In this document: piece after piece, positions 1 through 13,700 of the stretch | Numbering within the stretch: position 1 is the first letter of the stretch | Layout: the number at the start of each line of letters is the position of its first letter | Assembly: GCF_000003815.2 (NCBI RefSeq) | Contig: NC_049989.1 | Location: 2,586,342-2,650,341 of the forward strand | Direction: 5' to 3' | DNA from: Branchiostoma floridae | Taxonomy: Eukaryota; Chordata; Leptocardii; Amphioxiformes; Branchiostomatidae | Length of the DNA: 64,000 nucleotides | The notes under the pieces: generated by a model | Databases searched by the model: none | What the model was told of the DNA's origin: nothing | Seen by the model: only the letters and a program-made list of their open reading frames with translations | Made by a program: the position numbers and the translations under genes

Positions 1-5
1 CAACG

Positions 6-340
6 CAGGGCTCGAAATACTTTTTTCTGCATACCTGTACTGTTGCAGGTAACATTTAAAATTACCTGCACCTGACAAATTTTACCTGCACCACTCTGAA
101 TTTGGGAAGTATGGATCATACTAAAATTGTTCAGGAATCATTGGTATTTTTTTTTCTTTTATAGTTTGTAGGTGGTAACAGCCAATGCAGCTAATAACAA
201 TCCTACATCATGGGACATTTATGTATAAAATCCAGTACATAGACAAGTGCAGGTTAGGTGCAGGTAGACACCAGAAATACCTGCACAGCTCCAATTTTAC
301 CTGCACTAACGTGCATTTGCAGGTGGTATTTCGAGCCCTG
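6..340. repeat. CAGGG-ended short element, 'ACCTGCAC' subtype
   Basis: The ends are an inverted repeat: CAGGGCTCGAAATAC on the left and GTATTTCGAGCCCTG on the right. Inside, near both ends, the word TACCTGCAC or its complement recurs many times. The flanks CAACG and CAATG look like a decayed 5-bp target duplication. No coding capacity is visible, so it is probably a non-autonomous DNA transposon. Related elements with the same ends but different internal words occur at 15148, 19403 and 34104. Confidence 0.6.
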
Positions 341-3300
341 CAATGTGACCACTTGTTGTTGGTCCCTTGGACAATTTTTCCCATTGACACAAGCATTAAG
401 AACCCTGTCCACAGAGACTGGATTTTATTGGTCCCCTGAGTGGTCTTCTTGGGCAGATTTGACTGTAAAGTGAAGTCTTGCCTAAATCAACATCTATCAG
501 ATGAATTCAGGTATATATTCCTGAGCTAATTTATGTGCTGGCTACTAGTTAGTATTCAAGACTTATTCCATAGTCTCTAAATTATTGTTTGGCAGAATGG
601 CCAGTCGTTTTAGGTTTCAAAAAGTGCAAGTTATACATGTAGATGTAAAAAGTAAAAGTGAGGCTGTTTTCTTGTTGCCCTTTTCCTTGAAGTTCTCTCT
701 TTTAGGCAGCCATCTTTTCTTTCCTCAGTCAAACCAAGACTTTCTCTGTGTCTGTTAGACTAACTTAACTTACATGTTATCTAAGACTATCACAGCTTTG
801 TAGAACAGCGCGGTTTTCATGTAATAGTGACCTTTAGAAGAACAGTCATATTTTATTTTCATCATATGGTGCTACAAGACCCCTGAGGGTATACCAAAGC
901 TTATAATTGGTCTGGCCCCGGAAGACCTTCGACCAACCGAGTCAATTAAATGTGGAGAAAAATATCTTACGTAAGCAGTTAGTATTTATGTGTGAGCGAG
1001 AACGGCAGGTGTTCTATTAGGTGAATTCCATCCAAACCATCAAACTGTCAACTTAGGTTTACATTCAAAAATATTTAGCAATGCTTGTGGAAACACAGTG
1101 CTTATTTTGTTGAAATCAAAAGCTGCTACAATGTCTTAACTGAATTGACAGAAATCTGGTCGGTATGATAACTCACTGTAAAAAAAAAAAGAGACAATCT
1201 TAATCTTGCAGATGGTACTCAAATATTTCCCAGAAGCACTCTCATAATGTTATGAAATCATAATGTTCTTGACTCAGTTACATTTCACTGAAAGTCAGAA
1301 GGAGAAGAGTACTTGAAAAGCATGCTTTAACAGCTGCAGCTTTCACTAAAATGTTGGCTTCATGAGAATTTGGCTTCATTAATTTTACCTGTCTTCAAAA
1401 CACTGAAAGTACTGCTTCATCTATTACAATGAGTACATGAGAGTTTTACGGCTAAATGCCATTATAGAGCTTGTCACTGAAGCTCAGCTGTTGGCAGTCT
1501 TAAAGTTCACTTGGCCAGGGTTCCTGGTTCCTATCAGTGGAAGCTGCACTGTCTTTTGGAAGGGACATAAATGGGATTCCTGTGCTCAAGAAGGTAACTT
1601 GAGCATGACGCAACAGCCTTATTGCAATAGATGGCTGTAATGATACAAGAAGGTAAATAGAATTTTGGTGTTAGCAGAGTTGGCAAAGAGCTGTGGCTAA
1701 TTGGCCCACTGAGTCCAAACCTTTGACATACCGGTAGCACGCAAGACTGACTTAATATTAAGGGAGACGGAAGACGGATGGTGAGAGGTTAACTTGATGA
1801 ACCGAATCAAGGTTGTTAAATTGTGTACTTACATTTGATTTGTCAAACTGAATGATTGACTCAATTGTGTTTGGCGCGTTGTACTTACATGATAAAAGCA
1901 ATCAGGACTTGTTTCAGACAAGTTTGCCAACTTGAACAACTCCAATTTGAATTGCAGTTTGCTATAGGAAATGCACTACATTCAAATGAAAGTAAGCCTA
2001 TGCTATTAGTTAGGATATTTTTTCCCATATTGACCACTCAAGATACCAGATGTTGGTTTGGGGCAAAATCAGATTTAAGTGTAAAACTGTTCATAGTAAG
2101 TGTTTTCAGTATTGTGTGAGTTTGCCAAAAGGACAAGTTTTTGAATACTTTAATTTCATTAGAGGATGTTCAAAGAACACTAACATTGGCTCATTTTCTC
2201 ATTAAGTGTTACCTCATAGAACGCTTTGTTAACCTAACAGGACTTTGACAGTACTTCTCAATGTTTAATGCTATTCAGCCCTATACATGTATATATTAAG
2301 TATGTTGGTGCTTTATTATTTATTGTACAATGGTAGGTGATTTTGCTGTACATTTCCTTCATAGAAATGTATTTTTTGGAGTATCTTGAATAATGTGGAA
2401 GATTTTAGATCATTCCCTGCATATAGAACACGGTTTTTGTGTGAATTTGTCAGTATGATATTGATTCTGTATTGCCAGTGTGTTGTGAAGCTTACTTCAC
2501 ACACGTCAGTTGAACAGTATCCTGTACTTATATGAGGGGTGATCAAAAAGTTTGCAGCCTTATCCAGAAATAAAAAGGATAACTCAAATTTTGGGGCATT
2601 AGCATACATTGTGAAGTCCTTTATCAATATCCCCCCAAAAAGTTTGAATCATTGACCCAAATTGTGCTCAAACTTTCCTGTCAACATCCTTTTGCATGGG
2701 AGTTCTCGTGCCAAGAAATCTTCGAAGACATTGTCAAAATGTTTGATGAGGATAATCTTCATATTTCAAGTAAGACGTAAGTGGGTATCTGACAAGAGAA
2801 AGTTGACCACCACACCTAAAGTCGCAGCTCAATTGTTTTTCCTTCTCTCTCATCAAACGTCACTGGCATCTCATGCAAAGAAATAGTCATAATCATTATA
2901 ATATGAATTTTGGTCGACATCAATCAAAGACTAATTTTGTACTTTATAGTTATGCCCCAGACTTTGAGTTGGGTACCTTACAATGTCATGTACTAGTACT
3001 TCTGGGTGAAGCCTCAAACTTAAACTTCACCCCTCTAATGTCTTGAGCTATTCATGAATTTGTGAATTCCTTGGTGGTGAGACCACCTTTGAGTGAGACC
3101 TGCTTTGTGCAATATACATAGCTTATAACGTTTGTAACATTTTGTCTAGATGGATTATCAAAGTGTGAACAAGATATAGCCAGAGCTTGCACAGTTGATA
3201 TAAGAGACAAATCGCAACATCAACTTCTTTTTGGATACCCAAGACTGCTACATTAGACGATGCTGTATCAAGGCCTTCTGAAAAACGCTTAAAACTTAAG

Positions 3301-5870
3301 ATTCATGTTTAGTCTTGGGGTACCCATAAAAATTAATCCACAAAGATCAAGAATTAATGAAAGAATGGATGATTGATGAGTATGTTTGGAAATTAAGCCA
3401 AAGCCTGAAAATGTAGAAAGCTTTTTAACAGACAGAATCAACAAAATTTCTTCCCTGAACCAGATGCAACTGTACAGAAAGTGCCTGGTGCTGGAGGCAC
3501 CTACTTTTAGCATTTAGTTATAATTAAGAGCTATAAATGAAGAAAAAAATTCTCTTCTTCCGAATTGTATACAATAACCAGTAATTGACCATGCCTGGTA
3601 GACTCTTAAGCATGATTCAGGCTGACAAATTGGAACTTGAAATTACTAACAAAGGTTTAAGGGGTTCAGTGGACAATGAATAAGGTGTAACTGTTATCAT
3701 GATGATTGTACTAGATACAAAATGTACTTCTTGTTATTAGTGACAATTGTGCCATTGTCCATTGCACTCTTCGGCTAGATCTTTTGATTGGAAAGCATAA
3801 GTATCAATTTGCAAACCAGCAAGGCTGGAAATGCTCGAAGCGAAGACAATTTCGTTAAAAATTTTGTATTTCAGGCTTGTACAATCATGAAAAAATGTGT
3901 GGAAAATGGAAAGGATTTATGAAAAATATCTGTGGAAAAAGTAATGCTACTTTTAAGCCATTCAGTACTAATAGTTTTGCCATGACTTTCTTGTGAACGT
4001 ATTTATTTTTCTTGACAGTAAAATACTGTGAATGGAGCTTGAGCCTTTGTATAGAAGACAGTGTGCTTTGTCTTATGAAAGTATCTGTTCATTTGTTCCA
4101 TGGCTGTAAGAATAAAAATGCTGATATGTTGCAAATAATAAGCAGTGAATGGTTTCATACTTCTCATGGGGGCATAGAAATTGCATTTTCCATAATTATG
4201 TGTTTACTAATTAAAAATAAATATTGACCCTTTACTATTTTTACAAAGTATTGACATAGAAATCAAGATACATTTGTACAAAATTAATCAAAGAAAATAA
4301 CTTTCTTAGAGTTGGGACCCATAAATGAATGAACCTTGTCTGGTCAACCCACCCGTGGTGATGACGATGGGACTCAAAGGCTGTCACCAGATCTAGAGAG
4401 TAATTATAAGGTTGGAACACAACTCCAAATACAGTTAAATGGAACTACATACAAGGGACATCCCATTGAATTGTGCAATGCATTGAGTTTGGTGTATAAA
4501 AAGTGCCCCTCAAAGACTGGAAGATAAATGACATGAAAAAGACAACTTACCCTAAACACAATAATTATCACTCTGTTCTTTGTTTCTGTGAATAATAATG
4601 TTAATTTTAATTAAAAAGCAATCTGCAAGTTTGACGCATTTTGCATCAAAACTTTACTGATGCAAACAAGAGATTTAGGTTGGCATGAAGTTACAAGCAC
4701 ATAATTATACAATATACACAATATCACCCTCATCCCATAGCTAGTCTCAGAATGGGCACTGTCTGTCCACAAAGGCTACAATGCATTGTTCAGTAAAAAA
4801 AGTCTATGTCATGTACATTGTACAAGTAGCGATGGGTAATAATAAATTAATGGCAATATATACTTAGTGTTTCTGGCAATGTACATTATGTACAACATTG
4901 ATTGATCATTTCTACATCCAATAATAATTTCTTTTATTGCAATTCTTATCGTATATTTAAAGCTCTTGTGTATGATATCGTAGAAGTTTTTTTTTAAAGT
5001 CTCATAACTTGTTCCTATACACAGTTATGTACATTAGAGGTATTTGACATGTTTTTCAGATATGTAGTAACTTGCCATGGCAGGATCTGATGTATTCTAT
5101 TTTCTATAATTCAAATCCACAATGTGATTCCCTACATTATTACACAGGATAATTTGTTTGATGATCCATACATATTTTCATAAAGATTTTGTATACTGTG
5201 GGTAGTTTCCCATTCATTTCGGACCAGAGGTAACACAGACATTTGCTTTACAAAGCTTTGATGTAAGGCAGACATATGTATCAGCAGACTTTTCTTGCTA
5301 GTTGGAGGTTGCAATAGCTTTGCCTGTGGTCGATTTTGTTGCTGTTGATTTCCATTGTTTGGGTATTATTATCTTTTACAACAAATAGTTCACAAGCTCA
5401 ATTCTGTTTTATTGTAACCTTGAGTTGAAACAAATTTTCACTCTCATACAAGTTCATTTCTGCAAAAGATAATTGACATAAACAAAGTAAAGATCTGGCG
5501 GGATTTCCCACCATTGATAAGGAAATTCAATGATTGTTTCCCCAAAATGATGTGGCCTTGTATGCCTGAGGCATTGATTTCACCCAGTTCACTCATTTTT
5601 GCCTTCATGACAAGCAAAGACAATTTGCTCTACACCAGGTATAGACAGTAGGTAAAATGTACATGTTACTCCTCCAATTGATTTATCAAGAAAAACAAAC
5701 TGTGATCAAGTTGTCTCAAGTCATAGTCAGCATCTTATGTGTGTTTTCAACATCAGGGCATGCAGTGTCCTCGCAATACCGGGTACATAGTTTATAAACT
5801 GAATGCCTATAGCTACAAAATATCAGAAGGCCTAATAGTATATGAAATGACCAAGAACCCATTGGAATAA
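341..5870. other. No gene recognised
   Basis: This is AT-rich sequence with only short open frames and no recognisable domains or joined exons. A stretch near 2534 (GGGGTGATCAAAAAGTTTGC) resembles a mariner-type terminal repeat, but no transposase frame follows convincingly. The segment lies downstream of the minus-strand RHIM/TPR gene, so part of it may be that gene's 3' untranslated or trailing sequence. Confidence 0.5.
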
Positions 5871-5879
5871 ACCAATACA

Positions 5880-6395
5880 CCCATGCAGTGACTGGGCAAC
5901 ACCAGTATGTGTTAGTGTCCTCACTATAGATACCCTGCCTCTTCTGTTAATTGTTCTTGATAGCTTTGGGCCTTCAGGTGGTAACTGAGGTTATACCAGA
6001 TGTTACCAAAGTGGTTAAGATGGCGATGTCAGGATGCACGTTTTTTTCCATGAATACTTTGCTTCATCTGCAGTTACTGTTCATGATATAACGGCGACGG
6101 CAGCTAAGCCAATGGCCTTTCTGTGGTCACCAACTTGAATGAAAATCAATGCATCACCCACATTGTTGAGTGAATTGTCAGTGTTAGAAAGTGCATAATA
6201 CTCATATGCAACATCTTTAGTGACCTTTCATGATAGCTGATGGCTTTTCTGTGATCACCAGGGTCACTCCTTGCGTTACCAAAGTTGTTTTGTGATTTGG
6301 CAATGACAAGATGTCTGGTGTTAGAGACTGATGTCTGGTGTTTTCTCTGCACTGAATGTTCAAAACAGCTGACAGCCACTCTGTTATCAATAAGG
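5880..6395 (-). pseudogene. Eroded TPR modules downstream of the TPR gene stop codon
   Basis: After the stop codon at 6396 the minus strand still carries recognisable remnants of about four more TPR modules of the same family, in shifting frames. For example, [14 protein letters not shown] is read from about 6200-6260, and similar words recur around 6080-6120 and 5930-5990. The DNA words seen in the intact array (such as GGCCTTTCTGTGATCACCA and ACCATAGATACTCTG on the plus strand) recur here with substitutions and indels. The array was probably once longer and its 3' end has decayed after frameshifts. An alternatively spliced or frameshifted isoform is possible but less likely. Confidence 0.75.
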
Positions 6396-7739
6396 TTACT
6401 CCAAGTGATCCAAGTTGGTAAGTGACATGTCAAGATGTGCGGTGCTCTCACCATAGATACTCTGACTGATCTGTAGCAACTCTTCATAAGATATGACATC
6501 CTTTCTTTGATCACCAAGGTGACTTGAAGCATTTCCCAAGTTCTTAAACTTACCATACATACTCTGCATCATCTTTAGGAACTGTTCACGATAGGCAATG
6601 GCCTTTCTGTGTTCACCAATGTGACTGCAGGTGATAACCAAGTTTTCAAGTGCCTTGGCTATGTCAGGATGTGCAGTGTTCTTACCATAGATACTCTGCC
6701 CAATCTGTAGTGACTGTTCATAACAGCTGATCGCCTTTCTGTGATCACCAAGCTGACTGCAGGCATTACCCAAGATGATAAGTACATTGACAATGTCAGG
6801 ATGCGCAGTGTTATCCCCATAGATATTTCGCTTCATCTGTAGTGACAGTTCATGATAGCTGATGGCCTTTCTGTGATCACCAAGGCTACTCCAGGTGGTA
6901 CCCAAGTTGGTAAGGGACATAGCGATGTCAGGATGTGCAGTGTCCTCACCATAGATACTCTGCATCATCTGCTGTGACCAATAGGGATCAAAGCTGATGG
7001 CCTTTTCAAAATAGTAGACGGCCTTTCCGACATCACCAAGTCTTCTCCAGGTGGTACCTAAAATGGTAAGTGACATGGCGATATCAGGATGTGCAGTGTT
7101 CTCACCATAGATATTTCGCTTCATCTGTAGTGACAGTTCATGATAGCTGACTGCCTTTCTGTAGTCACAGAGGCTACTCCAGGTGGTTCCCAAGTTGGTA
7201 AGTGACATGGCGATACGAGGATGTGCAGTGTTCTCACCATAGATAGCCCGCTCCATCTGTAGTGACTGTTCCTGATAGTTGATGGCCCTTCTGTAATCAC
7301 GAAGACACCACCATGTGTCACCCAAGTTGTAAAGAGACGTGGCTATGTCAGCATTTGCAGTGTTCTTACCATAGATACTCTGCATCATCCGTAGTGACTG
7401 TTCATAATACACAGCAGCCTGTATGTGATCACCAAGGCTACTCCAGGTGGTACCCAAGTTGTTAAGTGACTTGGCAATGTCAGGATGTGTGGCGTGCTTA
7501 CCACAGATACTCCACTTCATTTGTAATGACTGTTCAAAATAGTTGACAGCCATTTTGACATCACCAAGCTCACTCCAGATGACGCCCAAGTTGTTAAGTA
7601 ATGTGGCGATGACAGGATCCACTGTGTTCTCTCGCTTCATCTGTAGTGACTTTTCATAACAGCTGATGGCCTTTCTGTAATCACCAAGGTTCCACCAGAT
7701 GGTACCCAAGTTGATGAGTGAATTGGCAAGGTTAATATG
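6396..7739 (-). repeat. Array of about ten 44-aa (132-bp) TPRs
   Basis: Modules follow the pattern [19 protein letters not shown] then HRKAISYxExSLQM then xxSIYGxNTAH, as in kinesin-light-chain and nephrocystin-3 type TPRs. Neighbouring modules are very alike at DNA level, which points to recent duplication or gene conversion. One module (around 6975-7010) has an extra [10 protein letters not shown] segment. The penultimate one (around 6540) has lost about six residues at its start, and the array ends in a truncated module. Confidence 0.85.
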
Positions 7740-10700
7740 TTCTTTTTCTCTACCAAGCTTAGAACCATCATCCCATAATGACCATGTTATGCATGTTTTC
7801 GCTTTTTCGTAATCACACAGTCTTGTGTACACTTCTGCTTGTAATGTTGATGAATTGTCAAACAATATAGATGGTCCTATGGCTGGTGGCTTGATTTTCG
7901 TAATTTGTGAAATAAAGCCCTTTAATGGAGTTGCTGTGTTATAGTACCTCATCAGTTGTTTTGTAGTTGAATAGTAAAACAATTCATTCAACTTCTCCCC
8001 AATATCTGTGTCAGCATCCATAGAAAATAAGGCTGGCATGTTCTCTGTTTGACCACGGTTGTTCATGAATGTCCTTAGCTTCACTTCTGCTGAGATACTG
8101 ACCATCACCATCAAGTGATGTGTGTTTTCAGTGTTGATGACACCTTTCATGTGCATCTTCTGAATGGTTTCCCATATTGTGGTGGGTTGTATGCCACAGA
8201 GTAGTGCCCAACAACTCACAGCAAGGGTAGGAAACAGATAGATTTCTTTCTTTGCATCAAGTGGATGTGAAGTTCTTTTGAACATCACAAGATTTGTTCC
8301 TTCTGCCAGTATGTGACAAGCTTGTAACTCATACATTTCCCGAGTCCATAAAGTGAAATAAGCATCGACCAAGTCCTGTTCTCCTGTGATCAAACATACG
8401 TTTCCCAATATGCTGGCAAGGCTGTAGCCTTTCTTTGAATGCAAAGTCAGGTCATCTTCAATGATCTTGGTCATCATCCTTGGTGTGTGAATAAGTTCGA
8501 TAGTTATACCCCTGACCAGAGGAGTCTTACATGCATTTGGCATGGCTCCATCAAACGCAAACCCATGAGGTGTTACAGAGTCGTAGAACCAGTTGTCCAG
8601 TGGGTCGTTTGAGTAAAAGTCATTAAGAGACTTAATCCCCATGGCCGGCAGAATGGTTTCTCCCAGATCAATGACTTTGAGATGCAGATAATGAGTAAGG
8701 TTCCTGAAGTACTTGATGTTGCCCTCTGTCTCTTCCTCTATCAGAATGGCAAATTCCAGATCAGAGTAAGGAGTTACTAATCCTGTAGCCAGTGAACCAA
8801 GTCCTATCAGGGCATACTTGCAGGGTGGGGGCCCCATTACCTCCACACATTCATCTACAAGGCCAGCTAAAAACATTTTTCTCTGTTGAGCAATGGTTTG
8901 AAACAAGGTCATGATTGCTTTTCCTCTCTCCTTCTCCACTTCTCTTATCTTTGGATCATTGTCATCGAGTTTATAAGGATTTATCTCTAGTTCAATTCTA
9001 TTCATCTCATCTTCCACCTGCCTGCGACTTTCCGTCAATGTCAATTTGTGTTTCTCTGTGTCACCGATAGCCACTGCTTGCTTGATCCCCAGTACATGCT
9101 CAACAAACATTTGGCTAGTTCGTAGGATTGCTTGTTTGATGCCTGCCCTATCTTCTGTCATTGCTCTCACCAGTGCGGAATTGCAGAGTGCTGCAGCTTT
9201 GGTGAAATCGCCTCCGTCTTCTGACTGTATGCCTCTTTCCAGGTAGACATCACTTAACTTGCATAGGATCTCTGCCTCTTTTTTGTATTGATCTATATTT
9301 GGATCTAAAAGAAATGGTTTTTGGTTATAAACTCCAACACCACTTTTTATTTGACTAATTGAATAGTACTATTTATCAAAACATGCCAGTAGAAAAATAA
9401 ACTATTCAAACTGTTCACCCATTCTTCATTAATGAGTATAATTGTGAGGTATATTGTAAAAAAAATCATGAGAAGTAAGTTTGTCAATTCCAAGAGACTT
9501 AACATGGTAATGTATTTATGACCTTTACACTTTAAGCAACAAACAGCCTGCAACTAACATTGTCATGATAGTTTTTTAGGTAAAAAGATGCAGTTTGTTT
9601 TAAGCAGATAAAATTATTTGGAGATTTCTTTTGTTGGTAAATTATGCCCAATTGTTCCATAACATACTTTATTTTAGAAAGTTTGGACAAAAAATAAAAT
9701 GGCAATTTAGACAAGCTTAAAATTGATAAGTATGGATGCCAGCTGGATGACCTGAATGCAGCTAAAAATGGTGGCAGCAACGTAGCTTGGCATATTGCTA
9801 TCATGCTGTACTGGGGAAGAAAGTGCATAACACTAGTCATTGTGTCTTTTTAAAAAATGGCGGTCAGCTGCTGCTAACGTTAGACAACAATTTTCCCTTT
9901 CAATGAAGAATGGGTTTATGATGTTACATATTTGCTCATACGGTGGCTGGGGCTGTTGTGATGATTTGTCTATAATTCATTGTGATTAAAACAATGTTTA
10001 CATGAACTGACAATAAGGATGATACTCTAGACTATTATGATAACAGGAAAACACCACCACATGCTAATTACTTCAATCAAGTTCAAAATATGCTGTATTT
10101 GTCACACAGATGTCCTCCCAATGGCGATGGTACATGACATTGTATTTATTATTACTATTAAATGAATTGGATTACCTTTCATGTGAATGGCCTTGAGTGC
10201 AGCTGCAAAGACTAGTTCTGCCCTGTCCAGGTCCCCTGTCTTCAGGGCCCAGCAGCCCTCCTGAAGAAGTTCTGTATATGACGTGTTGGTCAGTGCTACC
10301 TCCATTCTGTGTTTTGTAAGAAAACAGTGTTATCAGCATAAAACATAATTTCATTTGACAAAGTGATTGTTTTATACTAATTTAACAAAATGGCAGTCAC
10401 AGAAATAGATGTGACAGGAGCTAATGAACACACGCACCCTTGCCTATTTGTTTGATCGATGACGTCAGAGGTTGCCTGACTTGTAATTGGATAAGACCTG
10501 AATGTAGAGGTTACTCTCCAGTTCCTAGATAGTCGCCTATCTTGTCGCTTCTGAAATGAAAATAACATACAATAAGTAATCTAGCATTCCGTTTGCAAGC
10601 CAAAAAATCAGGAGTGCCAATACTTCCAAGCAAAGGCAACACTTTATCATAATTTAATCATAAAAATTGATAATAATATGTTAACAATTATTGTTTAGAT

Positions 10701-13700
10701 ATATTGACTATAACATGCAAGACTTTACACATAATTGTGTATGTCTGAAATGAAAGATCCATTAATATGCGTCAATGTAGTGAGCGATGTACTAAGAAGG
10801 AGAAAAATAATGATGCAGTATGTTAAGCAAAAAAGTGCATCCAATTGTAATACCTTGACTCCAGCTTGCTTTATTTTCTCGGCATACTTGATGCGATGTT
10901 CCAGCGTTTCTCTTCCGTCTGAATCTTCACAGCAGCGCAGTGCTGCTCGGTACAGGCCACCTGCTTTGGTGAATGCTGTCTCATCCTCACCAACCTGTCC
11001 CCTCTCTAGGTACAGATCTCCAAGGCTTTTCAATGATTCTACTTTCTGACTTCTCTTTCTACTGACAACTGCAGTCACAAAGTATTTGGTATAAGCTTCA
11101 ATCAAGGGAGCCAAACCATATCCTTTCAACCACGTCTTTCTTTCCAATTCACAAAGCTCCGTTGACACATCTAAAATCTCATCATCTGATTCCATGGTAC
11201 TTTGACAGTATACCAGCTTCGTACACTTCTCTGCATATTTGATACGATGCTCTATGGCTTCATTCTCTTGCCTACTGCTACAACATTGTAAGACTTCTGT
11301 GTACAATCCACAGGCCTTGTTAAAACTCTTAGCCTTGTGATTATTCATCTTAGCTTTCTGCAAGTACAAATCACCAAGACTTTTCAATGCCTCACATTCC
11401 AAAACCTCATCTTCACTACTAATAGCATTGATCAGAATTTGCCCGTATCCCCTCTCTACAACATCCAAATTAAACCCAGTTGCAAGGATTTTGTCCAGTA
11501 CACAAAACTCTTTCACCACGCATGTTAGCTTAGTCTTTGCTCTTTGAATGCCTGATTTTCTTGGAGAAACACTCTTGGATTTCACGATGGAATCCTGTTC
11601 TTTGATCTTCTCTGGGTGTCCGTGGTGTAGGCGAGCCTCTTGCTCACCAGTTTTCTCACATCCACCACCAACATCTGCCAAAACCAACATTTTCTCAGGA
11701 ATAAAATATATATTGTGGTAATCACATGACATATCAAACTCGATCTTGACAGTGTACATGAACGTGTGTGTGTTTGTTGATGTCAGTTGCAAAACTTAAT
11801 TGCTTTAAGACTATGGGTTCTGCAGTTTTGGATTGTTCAATTTGTATGTGTCAATGTCATCTACACTGTCTTCCATCAGTAATTTGGCAATGGAGGACTG
11901 GCACAATGGTATAAAAACTATAATGATGATATGTTGTGAACAATGTGGCACAACCAGTTATCAATGCCATTAGGATGTACTTTCTACGTCTTTGACATTA
12001 AATTACAAATCTGGAAACAAGTAAGCTGATTTGCTGACAGTTAACTGCATTTACATAATCTTGTGAATATGCTTTCCTGGTGGAGTCACATCTCCTCTAT
12101 AGACTCCTCATAAGGTCCACTATCATATCCTGCATCATCAGCCTTCCAATTGAATAAGTAGCTACCTTATGAAATGGTAATTCACTATCATTGCATTGTA
12201 ATCTTCTTTCTAAAAGTAGAATGAAATGTACCTCCAGCTGAGACTGACATGCTGTCCAAATGTGCTACCGGTAAGTCCTTGATGGGTCGGGGTTGCTGCG
12301 ATGTCGTTGATGCAGACGTACCATCCACACGGGCAGCAGCTATCTGTGCACTTGAAGGACCTCCAAAATCTTCCATCTGAACATCCTCTTGTCCTACATT
12401 CAATTGATACAACATACATGTAATAAATGTTTCCATAAACCACAACAGAGACAGTTTGACTGTCTTTAATCCTGAAGCTGACATAGCAATCATTGCTGCA
12501 ACAGAAACCATCATTTTACAACAGACTCACTGCCAGTTTGATAAAACTACCCAAGCTCAAATATTCTTACAGAAACAAAACACAAACCTTCGACTGACAC
12601 AGCTTTCTCGTCAGACTGCTTTGGGCTCCCAATTTGTCCTTGGTGCAGTTGGGCTTGTTCATCTGTAGCTGCACCACCACGGATCTTTATCACCACAACA
12701 TTCTCATCCCCTACAGTGTTGACAAGAACATAAAGGGACTATAATAAGTGTTTTTTTTTACACCCATCAAGATCATACTCAAACACAGTGTAGCCTGGTC
12801 ACGGATGTAACTAGCTACATGTATATATAAATGATTATCATATGTTTACCAATCTTGAATGTAATGAATGCTTAGACTAGTAGCTACCAGAAAGATACAC
12901 ATTGTATGGCTGACAGATATCACATTTTAAAACAGGGTACTATTATGTTATTATTATAATTATAATATGTCTTAAAAACATGAAATTAGATTAAGGATTG
13001 CTCACTGCTTGATGCCACAGCCTGTTCAAGTTCATGAACCATTTCCTGGGAAGGGTTCCTCACGCCGATGGCCAAGTTAATGGGCACATCGATCCCTTTT
13101 TCTGCAAACTCCGGTAGGAATGTCTCGATGAGGATTTGCTGCAATGTCCCATCTCTTGCCTTGCGGATGAGCTGTAGACGGTCTGCCTCCGTTGCAACCT
13201 TAATCTTAAGTAAGATGCATCCCTCTTCAACACTTTCTACTGTGCAGTCCACGCTACATCGTTCTGCAATCAAAGTGGCAAGCCGATCCTGAATGCCTGG
13301 GTCTTGGAGCTTTGCACGTATGTCCTCTTTCTTTCTCGGATTGATGCCAGCCTTGAAGCAGATCTCCATAATTCCTGTGTGTAAAATGAGAACAATTTGG
13401 TTCCAAGAAACATATTTAAATTGTGTTGTTTTTGTTTGACAGGTCAAGATTATTGTCTTTTTGTTAGACAAGAAAACTTACAATTAATTACAAAATGTAT
13501 GTTACTGTCAAAAGTCTTGTTACCTTGGATGCATACAATTGTAAGATAGGCTCATTCTAAGTACATGGCAGACTAGGACTTACCTTCATTCTGGGGCAGC
13601 ACTTTTCTCTCCAAATCCATAAGGTTGTTGTTTCCAATTTGCACGTTTTCGCAGTTGTCAATACCCTTCTTACTATACACAACGACAGATTCAGGCTCAC

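Noticed and set aside
2530-2886. Mariner-like end (GGGGTGATCAAAAAGTTTGC) followed by a 74-codon frame
   Set aside because: Only one end is seen, and the frame shows no convincing DDE transposase motif; chance or a decayed remnant is as likely.
6146-6556. Separate 136-codon minus-strand gene
   Set aside because: It is the frameshifted continuation of the TPR array overlapping the real C-terminus, not an independent gene.
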